From: Akkermansia massiliensis
Lineage (GTDB): Bacteria > Verrucomicrobiota > Verrucomicrobiia > Verrucomicrobiales > Akkermansiaceae
Assembly (NCBI RefSeq): GCF_018847375.1
Contig: NZ_CP072036.1
Span: 1,550,001 to 1,614,000, forward strand
Direction of reading: 5' to 3'
Length of the DNA stretch: 64,000 nt
Shown: positions 17,712 to 32,077 of the stretch, in pieces
Position numbering within the stretch: the stretch's first letter is position 1
Layout: each line of letters starts with the position of its first letter
Translations under genes and position numbers: made by a program
The notes under the pieces: generated by a model
Seen by the model: only the letters and a program-made list of their open reading frames with translations
Told to the model about the DNA's origin: nothing
Databases searched by the model: none

Positions 17712-18719
17712 ATGTTGTCTCTATTTCAAATACGTTCTATCGGCCTGATATTGATGGGCCACTGGTTTGGCGCTTTTGCCCAGGCCGGAGAAGATGTTCC
17801 TGATGAAGTACAGGCACTGGAAATAAAATCGGAAACGACGTTGTGTTCTGCCGATTTCTATATTGCCAAAGAGCAGGGAAAGGATGTGGATGAGAAGACG
17901 GACAAGGAGCGCAAAAAACTCGGCATGGGGGAAGATGTTTTGTTGACTTTGACCGGAAAGCCCAAGGGGGATGTTTCTCAGTTGCAGTGGAAGATTACCA
18001 AAGGAGAAGCTCTTGCCTCTCTTCCCGAAAAAACCGAGGGGCTCGAAGAGGTTACATTGACGGTGAATAAGAGAATACAAAAGAAGGGAGAGGTGGAAGT
18101 CACCGTCACCACGAGTGAAGGCCTGGAAAAAACCATTGCCTTTGAGATTCTTGTACCGACAAAGCTGACGGCAGTTGTTCCCGTCAAGGCCGATCTTCCC
18201 AGTGATCACAATATCATTATTGTGGCTGCTGATGTTAAATTGACGGTGGAACCTACGGAGGTGAATTTTGGAAATATCCAACTGATTGAACGCGATGGAG
18301 GATTGACCTATGTCATGCCGACCCCTCCTCCCGATCCGCAAAAACATGAAATAAAATTGGGCGTCCCGCATACGGAGCATGGATGCGATGACCCCAGGAG
18401 CATTGAACAAAATAATTCATTCATTGACCGGGTGATATATATGGCAAATTATAACGCCATACATGGAGCTAAGTTGCCGCAGGAATGGTTTTGGACTTGC
18501 GATTGGAAAGTCCATGATGGGAAAGGCGGCAAAGAGTCGACCAGTGACGATATCCTCAAAGTGGAAACCGTGGAGCAGAGGTTCAAGGTTGAGTATGTGA
18601 AATTCGAAGGAATGGAAGGAGAATTTGAAGAAGTCCAAATTGCCATCAGGAAATTCGGTCGCGCCATATCCTATGATTTATGCTATCATCTAATGAATTA
18701 TGAATATGTTTGGAAATAA
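17712..18719 (+). CDS. Hypothetical secreted protein, AT-richer than neighbours (335 aa)
   Basis: I do not recognise the family. Residues 1-25 look like a signal peptide (LILMGHWFGAFAQAG). The mature part is rich in Lys, Glu, Thr and Val with alternating beta-type patterns near residues 70-190 (for example EVTLTVNKR and EVEVTVTTSEG), which suggests one or two Ig-like beta-sandwich domains. A Cys/Trp-containing C-terminal part follows (EWFWTCDWKVHDGKGG). Base composition is visibly more AT-rich than the flanking genes. Its 3' end overlaps the next gene by 20 bp in another frame, so the two form a unit. Confidence 0.7.
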   Translation: MLSLFQIRSIGLILMGHWFGAFAQAGEDVPDEVQALEIKSETTLCSADFYIAKEQGKDVDEKTDKERKKLGMGEDVLLTLTGKPKGDVSQLQWKITKGEALASLPEKTEGLEEVTLTVNKRIQKKGEVEVTVTTSEGLEKTIAFEILVPTKLTAVVPVKADLPSDHNIIIVAADVKLTVEPTEVNFGNIQLIERDGGLTYVMPTPPPDPQKHEIKLGVPHTEHGCDDPRSIEQNNSFIDRVIYMANYNAIHGAKLPQEWFWTCDWKVHDGKGGKESTSDDILKVETVEQRFKVEYVKFEGMEGEFEEVQIAIRKFGRAISYDLCYHLMNYEYVWK

Positions 18720-19587
18720 TCCAATGAAAGTGTTTACCTTTCTCGCCATGCTATGCTGTATGGTAGGGCTGGGACATGCCCTGCCTTCCCCGGTGTGCCT
18801 GGACCCGTTTAAATCTCCCCCTGCGGAGCTGTCCGGCTTGCGGGAGAAGCTGGCGCAAGGGCGGCTGGGGGAGTTTTATACAGAGGCACGCTCCGTGCTG
18901 GGCCAATGCGCTTCTGTTAGCAATAAGCAGATCACGCGGGAGGAGCTGGCGTTGCAGCTCTGGCTGTTCTATTATATCGCGGAAACTCCCCTTTATCCCG
19001 CCGACTACGACAAGGCGACGCCGGAGAGCATTTTTGACAATAATGATCATGCCGTCAAACATGACATGTTTTCCTTCCTCTACGTGATGAGCCGTGACGC
19101 CTCTCCGATGGCGCGCCGCCTCCATCTCCGGGGCAAGACGCTGTCCGACTTGCTGGCCACTTATGCGGCTTCCATCTATGCGCAGTTCCGGAACCGTTAC
19201 GATCCGGATTTGGAGGAGAAGCACGAGGCTCTGAAAAAATCGTTCGTTCCGTTAAACCGGAAGTATTTGGAAGAAGAACTCAAGAAACGTGATATCGTTT
19301 GCAATGTCAATCCCCAGTATTACGTCTTTCTCAACAAGCTGGCAGTAAACAATATCAGGAATAAAAGGTTAAAAAATTATATTTCCGTTCCCAGAATGAA
19401 GTATTTTGTGGAAATGCTGGTGAACCTGTTTCCGGGCCAGAGCGGGGCGGTAAAGAACTACCTCCGGATGGCGGGCTATGCGGACAAGGAAATCCCGGAC
19501 TTGATCAACCGGACGGTGGGGCGTACTCCGGCCACGGAATTTTTGTACAAGGGAATGCCTAAGGATGCGCAGAAGGTAAAGCCGTGA
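18700..19587 (+). CDS. Hypothetical secreted helical protein (295 aa)
   Basis: I do not recognise the family. The start is either the ATG at 18700 or the ATG at 18724 (MKVFTFLAMLCCMVGLGHA); the latter gives a clean signal peptide. The mature protein appears mostly helical, with conserved-looking blocks such as LWLFYYIAETPLYPADYDK and VKHDMFSFLYVMSRDASP. No enzymatic motif was found. It overlaps the upstream AT-rich gene by 20 bp, so both are probably made together and may form an exported pair. Confidence 0.68.
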   Translation: MNMFGNNPMKVFTFLAMLCCMVGLGHALPSPVCLDPFKSPPAELSGLREKLAQGRLGEFYTEARSVLGQCASVSNKQITREELALQLWLFYYIAETPLYPADYDKATPESIFDNNDHAVKHDMFSFLYVMSRDASPMARRLHLRGKTLSDLLATYAASIYAQFRNRYDPDLEEKHEALKKSFVPLNRKYLEEELKKRDIVCNVNPQYYVFLNKLAVNNIRNKRLKNYISVPRMKYFVEMLVNLFPGQSGAVKNYLRMAGYADKEIPDLINRTVGRTPATEFLYKGMPKDAQKVKP

Positions 19588-19767
19588 AGCAGGACAAACG
19601 CTTAAGGACAGCAGTTTCCCAAGGCAGACGGAATTTCCTTTCCGGACAACTTAAAGCCGTCTATCCCTTGTTCCCGGAAAAACGGTATTTTTGTGAAGGA
19701 TGGAGAGGCCGGTAACGCTGTGATTTTTATGCTTTTCTGAACATAAAAGTTTGTTAGAATTCCGGGC

Positions 19768-20430
19768 ATGACTACCCCTGTTGAATTGAAGTGTCCGATG
19801 TGCGGCGCGTTGCTGGCGATGGAAGATGTGAATATGGCCACGGATATGGCTTTATGCCGCGCCTGCAACAAGATAAGCAGGTTTTCAGAGCTTGTTCAGG
19901 AGGAAAGGGATGAGGAAATCCTTGATTCCATTCCCCGGCGCATGAGCGTGACAAAAACGGCACGGGGATTGGAAGTAACGTACAGGAAGCCCAAGGGAGC
20001 CGGATTTTTCCTGTTGCTGTTTGCACTGATTTGGAATGCTATTACATACGCCGCCATATTTGTGATGATGGGGAAAATGGCCCATGAGAGTTTATTCGGG
20101 CAATTGTTCCTGATTCCTTTCGTTCTGGTCGGGTTCGGTACGTTTTTGGGTGCCGTTTATGTGTTGTTCGGCCGTATGACGCTGACCCTGTCGCCCGGAA
20201 CGGGAGAGCTGTTCCGCGGGGTTGGGAGCCTGGGCCGCCGCCAGCAGTTTCTTCTGGCGAAGGATTCCCGCATTTCCATTGAGGCGAGTAATATACAGCA
20301 GAATAATAAGGTGCTGAACAAGATTGTAGTGGAACAACCGGACGGCAAGCCGTTCGAGTTCGGTACAGGTATTGCGGAGAAGGAAGCCCAGCAGTATGTG
20401 GCGGCCCTTCTGCGGCAGATGAGAGGGTAG
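19768..20430 (+). CDS. Zinc-ribbon membrane protein, paralogue A (220 aa)
   Basis: The N-terminus has a CPMC...CRAC zinc ribbon (residues 9-12 and 30-33). Two hydrophobic segments follow near residues 75-100 and 110-140, then a soluble C-terminal domain (LFRGVGSLGRR and QPDGKPFEFGTGI) ending in YVAALLRQMRG. The same architecture and end motif occur in the gene at 24168-24824 on the other strand, so these are paralogues. Function is unknown; a small membrane-tethered domain with a zinc ribbon could mediate protein contacts. It lies 303 bp before the sulfatase. Confidence 0.75.
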   Translation: MTTPVELKCPMCGALLAMEDVNMATDMALCRACNKISRFSELVQEERDEEILDSIPRRMSVTKTARGLEVTYRKPKGAGFFLLLFALIWNAITYAAIFVMMGKMAHESLFGQLFLIPFVLVGFGTFLGAVYVLFGRMTLTLSPGTGELFRGVGSLGRRQQFLLAKDSRISIEASNIQQNNKVLNKIVVEQPDGKPFEFGTGIAEKEAQQYVAALLRQMRG

Positions 20431-20733
20431 GGCTGCTGTTCCGGCATTCCAGGGAAGGTGAAGGAATGACAGGGGGAGCCGGCCTTTATTGCCGCCGGAT
20501 TGGAAACGCCTTGATGGAGCTGTTTCTCCGGCAGCAGGAGGGCGTCTGTCCGTGGGAGCGGCGCGGAAGGAAAGGCTTCGTATCCATTTCCGGGAAATAA
20601 TTGGATGGGCAAATCGTCCTGTTTTTAGCAAATTCGTTGTTAAAGAGTCATGGATGCCGCTTGCAGGATTGCCCCGGAAATTTCAGAATTAATATTTTGA
20701 TTGATATGGCAGGCAAGCCGCGTAAATTAACGT
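20431..20733. other. Intergenic stretch upstream of the sulfatase
   Basis: About 300 bp become AT-rich near 20600-20730, consistent with a promoter area. No specific promoter pair, riboswitch or gene could be assigned. Confidence 0.35.
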
Positions 20734-22131
20734 ATGATGAAGAAAGCGCATCTATTGTTGATTCTGTGCAGTTTGCTTTGCGGGGCGGCGGGGGCGCAGA
20801 GCCGCCCGGCCACTCCGCCGAATATGGTGGTCATTCTGGCGGACGACCTGGGGTACGGGGATTTGGGCTGCACGGGGTCCAGGCAGATTAAAACGCCTTC
20901 CCTTGACCGGCTGGCGAAGGAGGGCGTGTTCTGCTCCCGGGCGTATGTAACGGCGCCGATGTGCTCCCCTTCCCGCATGGGGCTGCTGACGGGCCGTTTT
21001 CCGAAGCGCTACGGCATTACTACGAATCCCAATATCCAGGTGGATTACCTTCCGGAGTCCCATTACGGGCTGCCCCAGACGGAGAAGCTGATTCCGGAGT
21101 ATTTGAAGCCTTGCGGGTACCGGAGCGCGGTGTTCGGCAAGTGGCATCTGGGCCACACGCAGGGGTATACGCCGCCGGAACGCGGCTTCACGCGCTGGTG
21201 GGGGTTCCTGGGAGGTTCCCGGTCTTATTTTCCCGTGAAGAAGGAGGCTGAAGGCCTGAATCCCTCCATGATTGTGTCCAATTTTACGGATAAGACGGAT
21301 ATTACCTACCTGACGGACGATATTACGGACAGGGCGGTTGAGTTCCTCCAGGAGTCCAACAAGGATAAAAAGCCGTTTTTCATGTTCGTTTCCTACAATG
21401 CTCCCCATTGGCCCAACGAAGCCAAACCGGAGGACATCGCCAAATTCAAGAACGTGCAGGACAAGGAACGCCGGATTTATTGCGCCATGGTGTATGCGAT
21501 GGACAAGGGAATAGGCCGCATTCTGGATGCCTTGAAGAAGGACGGTCTGGAAAAGGACACGATTGTCGTGTTCCTGTCGGACAACGGCGGCGCTCCGGAA
21601 GCGTCTTCCTGCAACGCTCCTTTCCGGGGTGCCAAGAGGCAGCATTTTGAGGGGGGCGTGCGCGTGCCTTTCATCATCAGGTATCCGGCGGACAAGCGGC
21701 TGATTCCCGGAAGCGTCTGCAAGCAGCCCGTTTCCACCGTGGACCTGCTTCCGGCCCTGCTGAAGGCAAACGGACGTCAAATCCCCAAGAAACTGGACGG
21801 CATGGATATTCTGGAGCTGGTGGCGAACAGGGGAACGCCTGTTCCGCGCACGTTGTTCTGGTGCACGGATTATACGTCCGCCGTGCTGGACGGGGATATG
21901 AAGTACCTGCTGGTGCCGGACCGCGCTCCGCAGTTTTACAGCGTTACGGATGACCCCCAGGAGCAGAAGGATTTATATTTTTCCAGGCACCAGGATGCGG
22001 ATTCCCTGGCCAGGAAGCTGGGAACGTACCTGACCACGACGCCCGCGTGCCGTTTCCCGGACAGCATCAGCTGGTCCGCCAAGCTGATGAGGGAGTACGA
22101 CAAGGCCACGCCGGACAAACAGCCTGAATGA
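20734..22131 (+). CDS. Secreted sulfatase, Cys-type formylglycine (465 aa)
   Basis: Hydrolyses sulfate esters, probably on host mucin or other glycans. Residues 1-22 are a signal peptide. VVILADDLGYGDLGCTGS carries the metal-binding Asp pair. C77 in CSPSRMGLLTGR is the residue converted to formylglycine (C-x-P-S-R). GKWHLGH and LFLSDNGG-type metal and active-site motifs (here FGKWHLGHT and VFLSDNGGAPE) follow. Length is typical for the sulfatase S1 family. Maturation needs an anaerobic sulfatase-maturing enzyme or FGE encoded elsewhere. It appears monocistronic, with a terminator downstream. Confidence 0.95.
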   Translation: MMKKAHLLLILCSLLCGAAGAQSRPATPPNMVVILADDLGYGDLGCTGSRQIKTPSLDRLAKEGVFCSRAYVTAPMCSPSRMGLLTGRFPKRYGITTNPNIQVDYLPESHYGLPQTEKLIPEYLKPCGYRSAVFGKWHLGHTQGYTPPERGFTRWWGFLGGSRSYFPVKKEAEGLNPSMIVSNFTDKTDITYLTDDITDRAVEFLQESNKDKKPFFMFVSYNAPHWPNEAKPEDIAKFKNVQDKERRIYCAMVYAMDKGIGRILDALKKDGLEKDTIVVFLSDNGGAPEASSCNAPFRGAKRQHFEGGVRVPFIIRYPADKRLIPGSVCKQPVSTVDLLPALLKANGRQIPKKLDGMDILELVANRGTPVPRTLFWCTDYTSAVLDGDMKYLLVPDRAPQFYSVTDDPQEQKDLYFSRHQDADSLARKLGTYLTTTPACRFPDSISWSAKLMREYDKATPDKQPE

Positions 22132-22346
22132 GGCCGCATTGGGTCTCGCCAGGGGCCCTGCGCTGCGGTCAATACGCAGCGGCGCCTGCCGGCAGGGTAG
22201 CGGGGATGCGGAACCGTCCCTTTCCGCCGCGCGGCATGGTTGCCATTCCCGTGGCTGCCCCTATCCCGCTGCGGATAACCGGGCTGGATGGAGGCCGGGT
22301 GGGATCAAACGCCCTGGTTTGGACTGGAACGTTCCGTTGACCGGTA

Positions 22347-22376
22347 CGGGACATGGTTTTCATGGTCCCGTTTTTT
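22347..22376 (+). terminator. Terminator of the sulfatase region
   Basis: Stem CGGGAC (22347-22352) with GTCCCG (22365-22370) is followed by TTTTTT at 22371-22376. It lies about 215 bp after the sulfatase stop and 16 bp from the convergent ftsB-like gene. Confidence 0.7.
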
Positions 22377-22380
22377 CGTT

Positions 22381-22405
22381 AAAAAAGCGCCTTATTTCAG
22401 GCGCT
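22381..22405 (-). terminator. Terminator overlapping the end of the ftsB-like gene
   Basis: On the minus strand, the 7-bp stem AGGCGCT paired with AGCGCCT (22399-22405 with 22386-22392) is followed by a T-run (A residues at 22381-22385 on the plus strand). It overlaps the stop codon of the ftsB-like gene. Confidence 0.8.
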
Positions 22406-22760
22406 TGGGTTCCGCGATGCGGAGGATATGTTCACCGGGAAGGGCCAGGTTGCCCTTGTCCCGAGCGATCATTTCAAAATAATGGGGGTCCTGGGAAATC
22501 CAGATGAATTCGTTTTTAGCCTGTTCCATCTGCTCCCTGGATTTTTCCAGATGCGCCTGGAGGAAGGAACGCTCATGCTCCAGGGAGCGCAGGTCCTTCC
22601 ATGGCTTGAAACACACCAGGGAAAGCAGCATGGTCAGGCACAAGGCCAGGACGATGGCAAAGAGGCGGAGAGCCCTCTGGACGATCAGGGCACGTTTCTC
22701 CCGGCGGATTTCAAGCTCCGCCAAGGTAAAACGATGGTAATAGCGGCGTCTCCAGAGCAT
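22392..22760 (-). CDS. FtsB/DivIC-like septum formation protein (122 aa)
   Basis: A small bitopic cell-division protein. A basic N-terminal cytoplasmic stretch (WRRRYYHRF, IRREKRA) precedes one membrane segment near residues 30-52. A periplasmic coiled coil follows (LEHERSFLQAHLEKSREQMEQ). The C-terminal motif DPHYFEMIARDKGNLALPGE is typical of FtsB/DivIC, which links FtsL and FtsQ. It lies 28 bp after eno on the same strand, and eno-ftsB adjacency is widespread in bacteria, which strengthens the call. Confidence 0.85.
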   Translation of the reverse strand: MLWRRRYYHRFTLAELEIRREKRALIVQRALRLFAIVLALCLTMLLSLVCFKPWKDLRSLEHERSFLQAHLEKSREQMEQAKNEFIWISQDPHYFEMIARDKGNLALPGEHILRIAEPKRLK

Positions 22761-22788
22761 TCTTTGCAGTTAAACAAAACATTTTTGA

Positions 22789-24144
<1,356 letters not shown>

Positions 24145-24167
24145 TCATGACCGTGAAAATTCCGGGT

Positions 24168-24824
24168 TCAGGCGCGAAACTGACGCAGAACGGCGGCGAT
24201 GTATTCAAGAGTCTCCGGGTCTGAAATGCCGCCGGAAAAGTAAAACGGCCTTCCGGAAGGCTGGGGCACGGAGATGCGGCAATAGTCCGTCTTTTCCCCT
24301 CCCTTGCGCTCCATCATGATCGGGGCCTGCGCGGGAAGGAGAAAAGCCCATGTGCTCCCCACCGGACCAATGCCCCGGAAAAGGGACGCTTTACCCGGTT
24401 CCACCCGGAGAACGGCTTTTCCCAGCATCATGTCAACGCAGAGGAAGATGATGAAGGCTTCCGTGACGGCAAAGAAGGTGGTGAAGACGGGCAGCGCGAA
24501 GTCCGTTTTCCCCGGCCCGAAGGACAGGAGGACGAGCACCAGGGTGATGATGCCCCAAACCACGGCCAGTCCCGTGTAAAGAAGTATTTTGGCAAAGGAA
24601 TGCCTGTAGGTGAGCGTGACTTTTCCATGGGCGGATGTTACCGTCAGATGCCTGGAAGGGGCCGCAGGCACATCATGGAATTCATGCTCCCGGACCAGGG
24701 ACGTCCAGGGGGTGGAAAGTCCGCAGCTGCTGCAGGTGACCGTGTCCCGGCGGTTGTCCACATCCGCCGCGGAAAAGGGAGTGCCGCATCCGGGACATTT
24801 GAATTGTTGAAGGCTGGAGGGCAT
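24168..24824 (-). CDS. Zinc-ribbon membrane protein, paralogue B (218 aa)
   Basis: Homologous to the protein encoded at 19768-20430. It has an N-terminal zinc ribbon (CPGC...CSSC, residues 10-13 and 31-34), two hydrophobic segments, and a C-terminal soluble domain with LFRGIGPVG and QPSGRPFYFSGGI, ending in EYIAAVLRQFRA. I prefer the ATG at 24824 (MPSSLQQFKCPGCG) over the in-frame 24929 start, because it aligns with the paralogue's N-terminus. The stop is 83 bp upstream of the eno start, so cotranscription with eno is possible. Function is unknown. Confidence 0.78.
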   Translation of the reverse strand: MPSSLQQFKCPGCGTPFSAADVDNRRDTVTCSSCGLSTPWTSLVREHEFHDVPAAPSRHLTVTSAHGKVTLTYRHSFAKILLYTGLAVVWGIITLVLVLLSFGPGKTDFALPVFTTFFAVTEAFIIFLCVDMMLGKAVLRVEPGKASLFRGIGPVGSTWAFLLPAQAPIMMERKGGEKTDYCRISVPQPSGRPFYFSGGISDPETLEYIAAVLRQFRA

Positions 24825-24989
24825 AGGGGACGGCTTGCTGCCTGTCCGCAGGCTACCACAGAAGACGGGAAGCCGCCAATTCCTTTTTAGGCGCGTCTCC
24901 GGAAGGGCCTTCCAAGGGGGATTCCGCATGGGTTCCGCCGCCTCTCATACGGGAATTCCCCCTTGTGCGGCGCATAGCCTCCATGTAGG

Positions 24990-25694
24990 ATGGCGCCCAT
25001 GATTGAGAGCAGGCGGCAGTTGAGGGAAAGGATTGAGGCGTTGGCGGAACCGGAGTTTCAGAAGTTCTCCGCTTCCCTGATTCCCGGCGTCAACCGTCTG
25101 CTGGGCGTTCGTCTCCCCGTTCTCCGGAACCTTGCCCGCGAGGTGGCGGGGGGGAATTGGCGGGAGCTGCTGGAAAATCCAGCCGTTGACCCGTATGCGG
25201 AGGAAGTGATGCTGGACGGCATGCTGATAGCGCTGGCGCGCATGGAGCCGGAAGAGCGCCTGGAACAGGCCGCGCGCTTCGTGCCCCGCATGGATAACTG
25301 GGCTGTCTGCGATACTTTCTGCACCAGCCTGAAGTTTTGTAAAAAGCATCCTGCACTGGTCTGGGAGTTCATCCAGCCGTATTTAACGTCCGCACGGGTC
25401 TATGATGTCCGCTTTGCCGTGGTGATGATGCTGGCCCATTTCATTACGGAGGATTACGTGGAGCAGGTGCTGGCCCTGCTGGATGGCGTGCGGCATGAGG
25501 ATTATTACGTGGGCATGGCGGTGGCCTGGGCGGTTTCCGTCTGTTATGTGAAGTTCCCAGCATTGACGCTGGAGTATTTGAGGAATTCGTCCCTGTCCGA
25601 TTTCACTTACAACAGGGCTTTGCAAAAAATTATTGAATCCCTGCGTGTTAGCCGGGAAGACAAGAGTTTGATGCGGAGCATGAAACGCAAATAG
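24990..25694 (+). CDS. AlkD-like DNA alkylation repair protein (234 aa)
   Basis: An all-helical HEAT-like repeat protein of the DNA alkylation repair (AlkC/AlkD) family. Typical sections are [19 protein letters not shown] near residue 35, [15 protein letters not shown] near residue 100 and [18 protein letters not shown] near residue 175, matching the AlkD pattern in which a Trp/Asp surface flips or senses alkylated bases. The 234-residue length is standard. Glycosylase activity is probable but not proven by motif. Start could be 24990 or the ATG at 24999 (MIESRRQL). Confidence 0.9.
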   Translation: MAPMIESRRQLRERIEALAEPEFQKFSASLIPGVNRLLGVRLPVLRNLAREVAGGNWRELLENPAVDPYAEEVMLDGMLIALARMEPEERLEQAARFVPRMDNWAVCDTFCTSLKFCKKHPALVWEFIQPYLTSARVYDVRFAVVMMLAHFITEDYVEQVLALLDGVRHEDYYVGMAVAWAVSVCYVKFPALTLEYLRNSSLSDFTYNRALQKIIESLRVSREDKSLMRSMKRK

Positions 25695-25836
25695 GCAGCG
25701 GCTCCATGTCCGCGCGGAGGGAACCGCAGGAAAAGGGGTGTGCGGAGATAGTGACGCAGGGAGGGGAGCCATGCCGGAACGGGGCCTTGATTCCTTCCCG
25801 TGGAGGGTATGGAATGAGACACTTACTATTAAAACC

Positions 25837-27078
25837 ATGCCTAATATTAACGATAACTTCCTCAAGCTGCAGGCGGGATATTTGTTCCCGGAAATAGGGC
25901 GCCGCGTGAATGCGTTTGCCGAGTCCCATCCGGAGGCGGCCAAAAGGCTGATCCGCTGCGGCATCGGAGACGTGACGGAACCTCTGCCCATGGCGGCCAT
26001 TGAAGCCATGCACGAGGCGGTGGACGATTTGTCCACCCATGAGCGCTTTCACGGCTACGGTCCGGAGCAGGGCTATTTCTGGCTGAGGGAGGCTATCGCC
26101 AAAAAGGCCTACCAGGTCCACGGCGTGCATGTGGAAGTGGATGAGATTTACGTGTCTGACGGCGCCAAGTGCGATACGGGCAACATTCTGGACATTTTCG
26201 GGCCGGGCAACAGGATCGCCGTGCCGGACCCGGTTTATCCCGTGTATGTGGATACCAATGTGATGGCCGGGAATACCGGGGATTCCAGCGCGGACGGTTC
26301 GTATGAGGGACTGGTGTACCTCCCCTGCACGCCGGAGAACAATTTTGTGCCGCAATTGCCGGATGAGCATGTGGATTTGATTTACCTGTGCTTCCCGAAC
26401 AACCCTACCGGGGCCGTGGCTTCCCGGAATGAATTGCTGAAATGGGTGGAGTATGCCCGGGCGAACCACGCCATTATTTTGTACGATTCCGCGTATGAGG
26501 CATTTATACAGGATTCCGCCGTTCCCAAGTCCATTTTTGAAATTCCCGGCGCGCGGGATTGCGCCATTGAGTTCCGCTCCTTTTCCAAGCAGGGGGGCTT
26601 CACGGGGGTGCGCTGCGGCTACGTGGTGATTCCCAAGGAGCTGCACGGCCATGATTCCGGGGGGAACAAGGTTCTCATCAGCCAGCTGTGGAGCCGCCGC
26701 ACCAGCACGAAGTTCAACGGAGCTTCCTACATCGTCCAGCGGGGAGCCGCGGCCCTGTTTACGCTGGAAGGCATGGCGCAGACCGCCGTGCTGATCAGCC
26801 ATTACCTGGGGAATGCCGCGCTGCTGCTGAATGCCTGCCGCCAGGCGGGCATGCGCGTGTGGGGAGGGGAAAACGCCCCGTATGTCTGGGTGCAGTGTCC
26901 GGACGGCCTGGATAGCTGGCAGATGTTTGACAAGATGCTGTATGAGGCTAATGTGGTCATTACGCCCGGTTCCGGCTTTGGTTCCAGGGGGGAAGGGTTC
27001 TTCCGCATTTCCGCATTCAATTCACGGGAGAACGTGGATGAGGTCTGCCGCCGCATCCATGCCCTGTTTGCCAGATAA
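25837..27078 (+). CDS. dapL: LL-diaminopimelate aminotransferase (413 aa)
   Basis: Converts tetrahydrodipicolinate to LL-diaminopimelate in one step for lysine and peptidoglycan synthesis, bypassing DapC-DapE. The protein starts [20 protein letters not shown], typical of the family. [28 protein letters not shown] and '[13 protein letters not shown]' are strong signatures. K251 in [15 protein letters not shown] is the PLP lysine. The ATG at 25837 gives the canonical start and length (about 410). This DapL route is characteristic of Verrucomicrobiota, Chlamydiae and plants. Confidence 0.97.
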   Translation: MPNINDNFLKLQAGYLFPEIGRRVNAFAESHPEAAKRLIRCGIGDVTEPLPMAAIEAMHEAVDDLSTHERFHGYGPEQGYFWLREAIAKKAYQVHGVHVEVDEIYVSDGAKCDTGNILDIFGPGNRIAVPDPVYPVYVDTNVMAGNTGDSSADGSYEGLVYLPCTPENNFVPQLPDEHVDLIYLCFPNNPTGAVASRNELLKWVEYARANHAIILYDSAYEAFIQDSAVPKSIFEIPGARDCAIEFRSFSKQGGFTGVRCGYVVIPKELHGHDSGGNKVLISQLWSRRTSTKFNGASYIVQRGAAALFTLEGMAQTAVLISHYLGNAALLLNACRQAGMRVWGGENAPYVWVQCPDGLDSWQMFDKMLYEANVVITPGSGFGSRGEGFFRISAFNSRENVDEVCRRIHALFAR

Positions 27079-27106
27079 GGAGGCGTTCCCGGGCAGATTT
27101 TGTCAG

Positions 27107-27131
27107 GCCGCAGTGCGGGAAGCACTGCGGC
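27107..27131. repeat. 10-bp stem-loop after dapL
   Basis: GCCGCAGTGC (27107-27116) is perfectly complementary to GCACTGCGGC (27122-27131) with a 5-base loop. No T-run follows, so it is either a non-canonical terminator or an mRNA-stabilising hairpin. Confidence 0.5.
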
Positions 27132-27369
27132 TGCGCGCATGATTGTGATGGGGAAAGCCGCATGGAGGCTGTTCCTGCCTAGGATGGCGTAATCCGTCCG
27201 GTTTCAGAGGAAAGCCGCCCGGCGCCCGGAAGCGGAGCTTGTTAAGGTCGGCGGAAACGCTCGCCAGGGCGGAGAAAATGAGAGAACTGCATGAGCTCCT
27301 CTGGCGTTGCAGGGAACGCCCCGCGCCGGAGTGCCTGTGTTCATGGGAGAAGAAGGAGAGCATTCTGGT

Positions 27370-30789
<3,420 letters not shown>

Positions 30790-30945
30790 TTATCATGAAA
30801 AGGGGGGCGTGCGCCAGCTTCAAATGAAATAACGTCATCCCGGTTTTGTCAGCGGATGGGATGACGGCGTCTCCATGGCGCACTCGGTCCTTGCTCCTGT
30901 TTGTTTGTGCGGAGTAGGTTTTGGAACATGATCCCGCAGGTGCGC

Positions 30946-32013
30946 ATGAGTTCTTTTTTCCGGCTGGCCGTTGTTTCTGCGTGCTGTTCCTGCCTGCTGG
31001 CTGCTGCGGGGACAAGCCGGGGGCAGGAGAGGGAAACGGCTTCCGCCCCGCCGGAGCCGCTTTCCTGCGTTCATGCTCCGGATGGAAGGGTAACGGTGCG
31101 GGGTACGGCCATGGGAACGGTGTTTACGGTGCGCGCCTATCCCGGGCACGGGATGGATGCGGCGCAGACGGAGAAGGCCTGCATGGAGTCTCTTGCCTGC
31201 GCCGTCCGCTGGGAGAAGGTGATGTCCGCCATGGATGCGGGGAGCGGTCTGGCCCGGTTGAATGCCGCGGAAAACGGCGTTTCCGTCCCCGTTTCCCTGG
31301 AGCTGGAAAAGGCTCTTCTGCTGGCCCTGGATTATGCCCGGCTGACAAAGGGCGCCTTTGACCCCACGCTCGGTCCCTGTATCCGCCTGTGGAAGAAGAG
31401 CCGCCGCCACGGCGTTCTCCCGTCCGGCGGGGAACTGGAACGTGCGCGCCGGGCGTCCGGATGGGAAAAGCTGTACGTTGGCAAGGGGGCCGCGGTCAAA
31501 ACGGTTCCCGGAATGAGGGTGGACCTGGGAGGCATGGGCAAGGGGTTTGCCGTGGACCGGATGGCGGAGATTTTGAGAAAAAGAGGAATCCGTTCCTTCT
31601 TTATTGACAGCACCAGCGACGTTATGGCCGGCGCCCCCCCACCGGGGGAGCGGGGATGGCGGCTGCTGGTGGATGAAGGTAATGGGAAGAATACGGTGCT
31701 GCTGTTGAGCCATGCCGCCGTCTCCACCTCCGGGAGCGCCCGCCAGATGGCGAAGATCGGCGGTGCGGAGTATTCCCATGTGCTGGACCCCCGCACGGGG
31801 CTGGGCATGACGGAGGGCAGGCAGGTGAGCGTGCAGGCGCCTTCCGCGGCGCTGGCGGATGCCCTGGCGACGGCGGGGAACGTGATGCGTGAAGAGGATT
31901 TCCGCTCCCTGGCGGCACGGTTGCCGGGAGTGTCCGTCCCGGCTTTTTTCCGGAGTTCCTCACGTTTTGCGGAAGGAACGCAGGAACAGGATGGCGCACG
32001 GAGGCCGAGATAG
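30946..32013 (+). CDS. apbE: FAD:protein FMN transferase, ApbE family (355 aa)
   Basis: Covalently attaches FMN to Thr/Ser residues of exported flavoproteins such as Nqr or Rnf subunits. The N-terminus (VVSACCSCLLAAAG) is hydrophobic with a possible lipobox (VSAC), fitting a periplasmic membrane-anchored protein. FDPTLGPCIRLWKKSRR, VDLGGMGKGFAVDRMAE and STSGSARQM match the ApbE flavin-binding and Mg2+ sites. The ATG at 30946 is preferred; 30928 and a TTG at 30901 are in frame. No nqr or rnf genes are in this window. The GH27 gene follows 64 bp after. Confidence 0.93.
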   Translation: MSSFFRLAVVSACCSCLLAAAGTSRGQERETASAPPEPLSCVHAPDGRVTVRGTAMGTVFTVRAYPGHGMDAAQTEKACMESLACAVRWEKVMSAMDAGSGLARLNAAENGVSVPVSLELEKALLLALDYARLTKGAFDPTLGPCIRLWKKSRRHGVLPSGGELERARRASGWEKLYVGKGAAVKTVPGMRVDLGGMGKGFAVDRMAEILRKRGIRSFFIDSTSDVMAGAPPPGERGWRLLVDEGNGKNTVLLLSHAAVSTSGSARQMAKIGGAEYSHVLDPRTGLGMTEGRQVSVQAPSAALADALATAGNVMREEDFRSLAARLPGVSVPAFFRSSSRFAEGTQEQDGARRPR

Positions 32014-32077
32014 ACAGCATGATGAAAGAAACGGGGGAGCGGACGCGTTTTTTAAGGTACACCTCCATAGACCATTT

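Noticed and set aside
18700..18719. Frameshift joining the two AT-rich genes into one protein
   Set aside because: Each has its own signal peptide and a separate start, so an ordinary gene overlap is the better reading.
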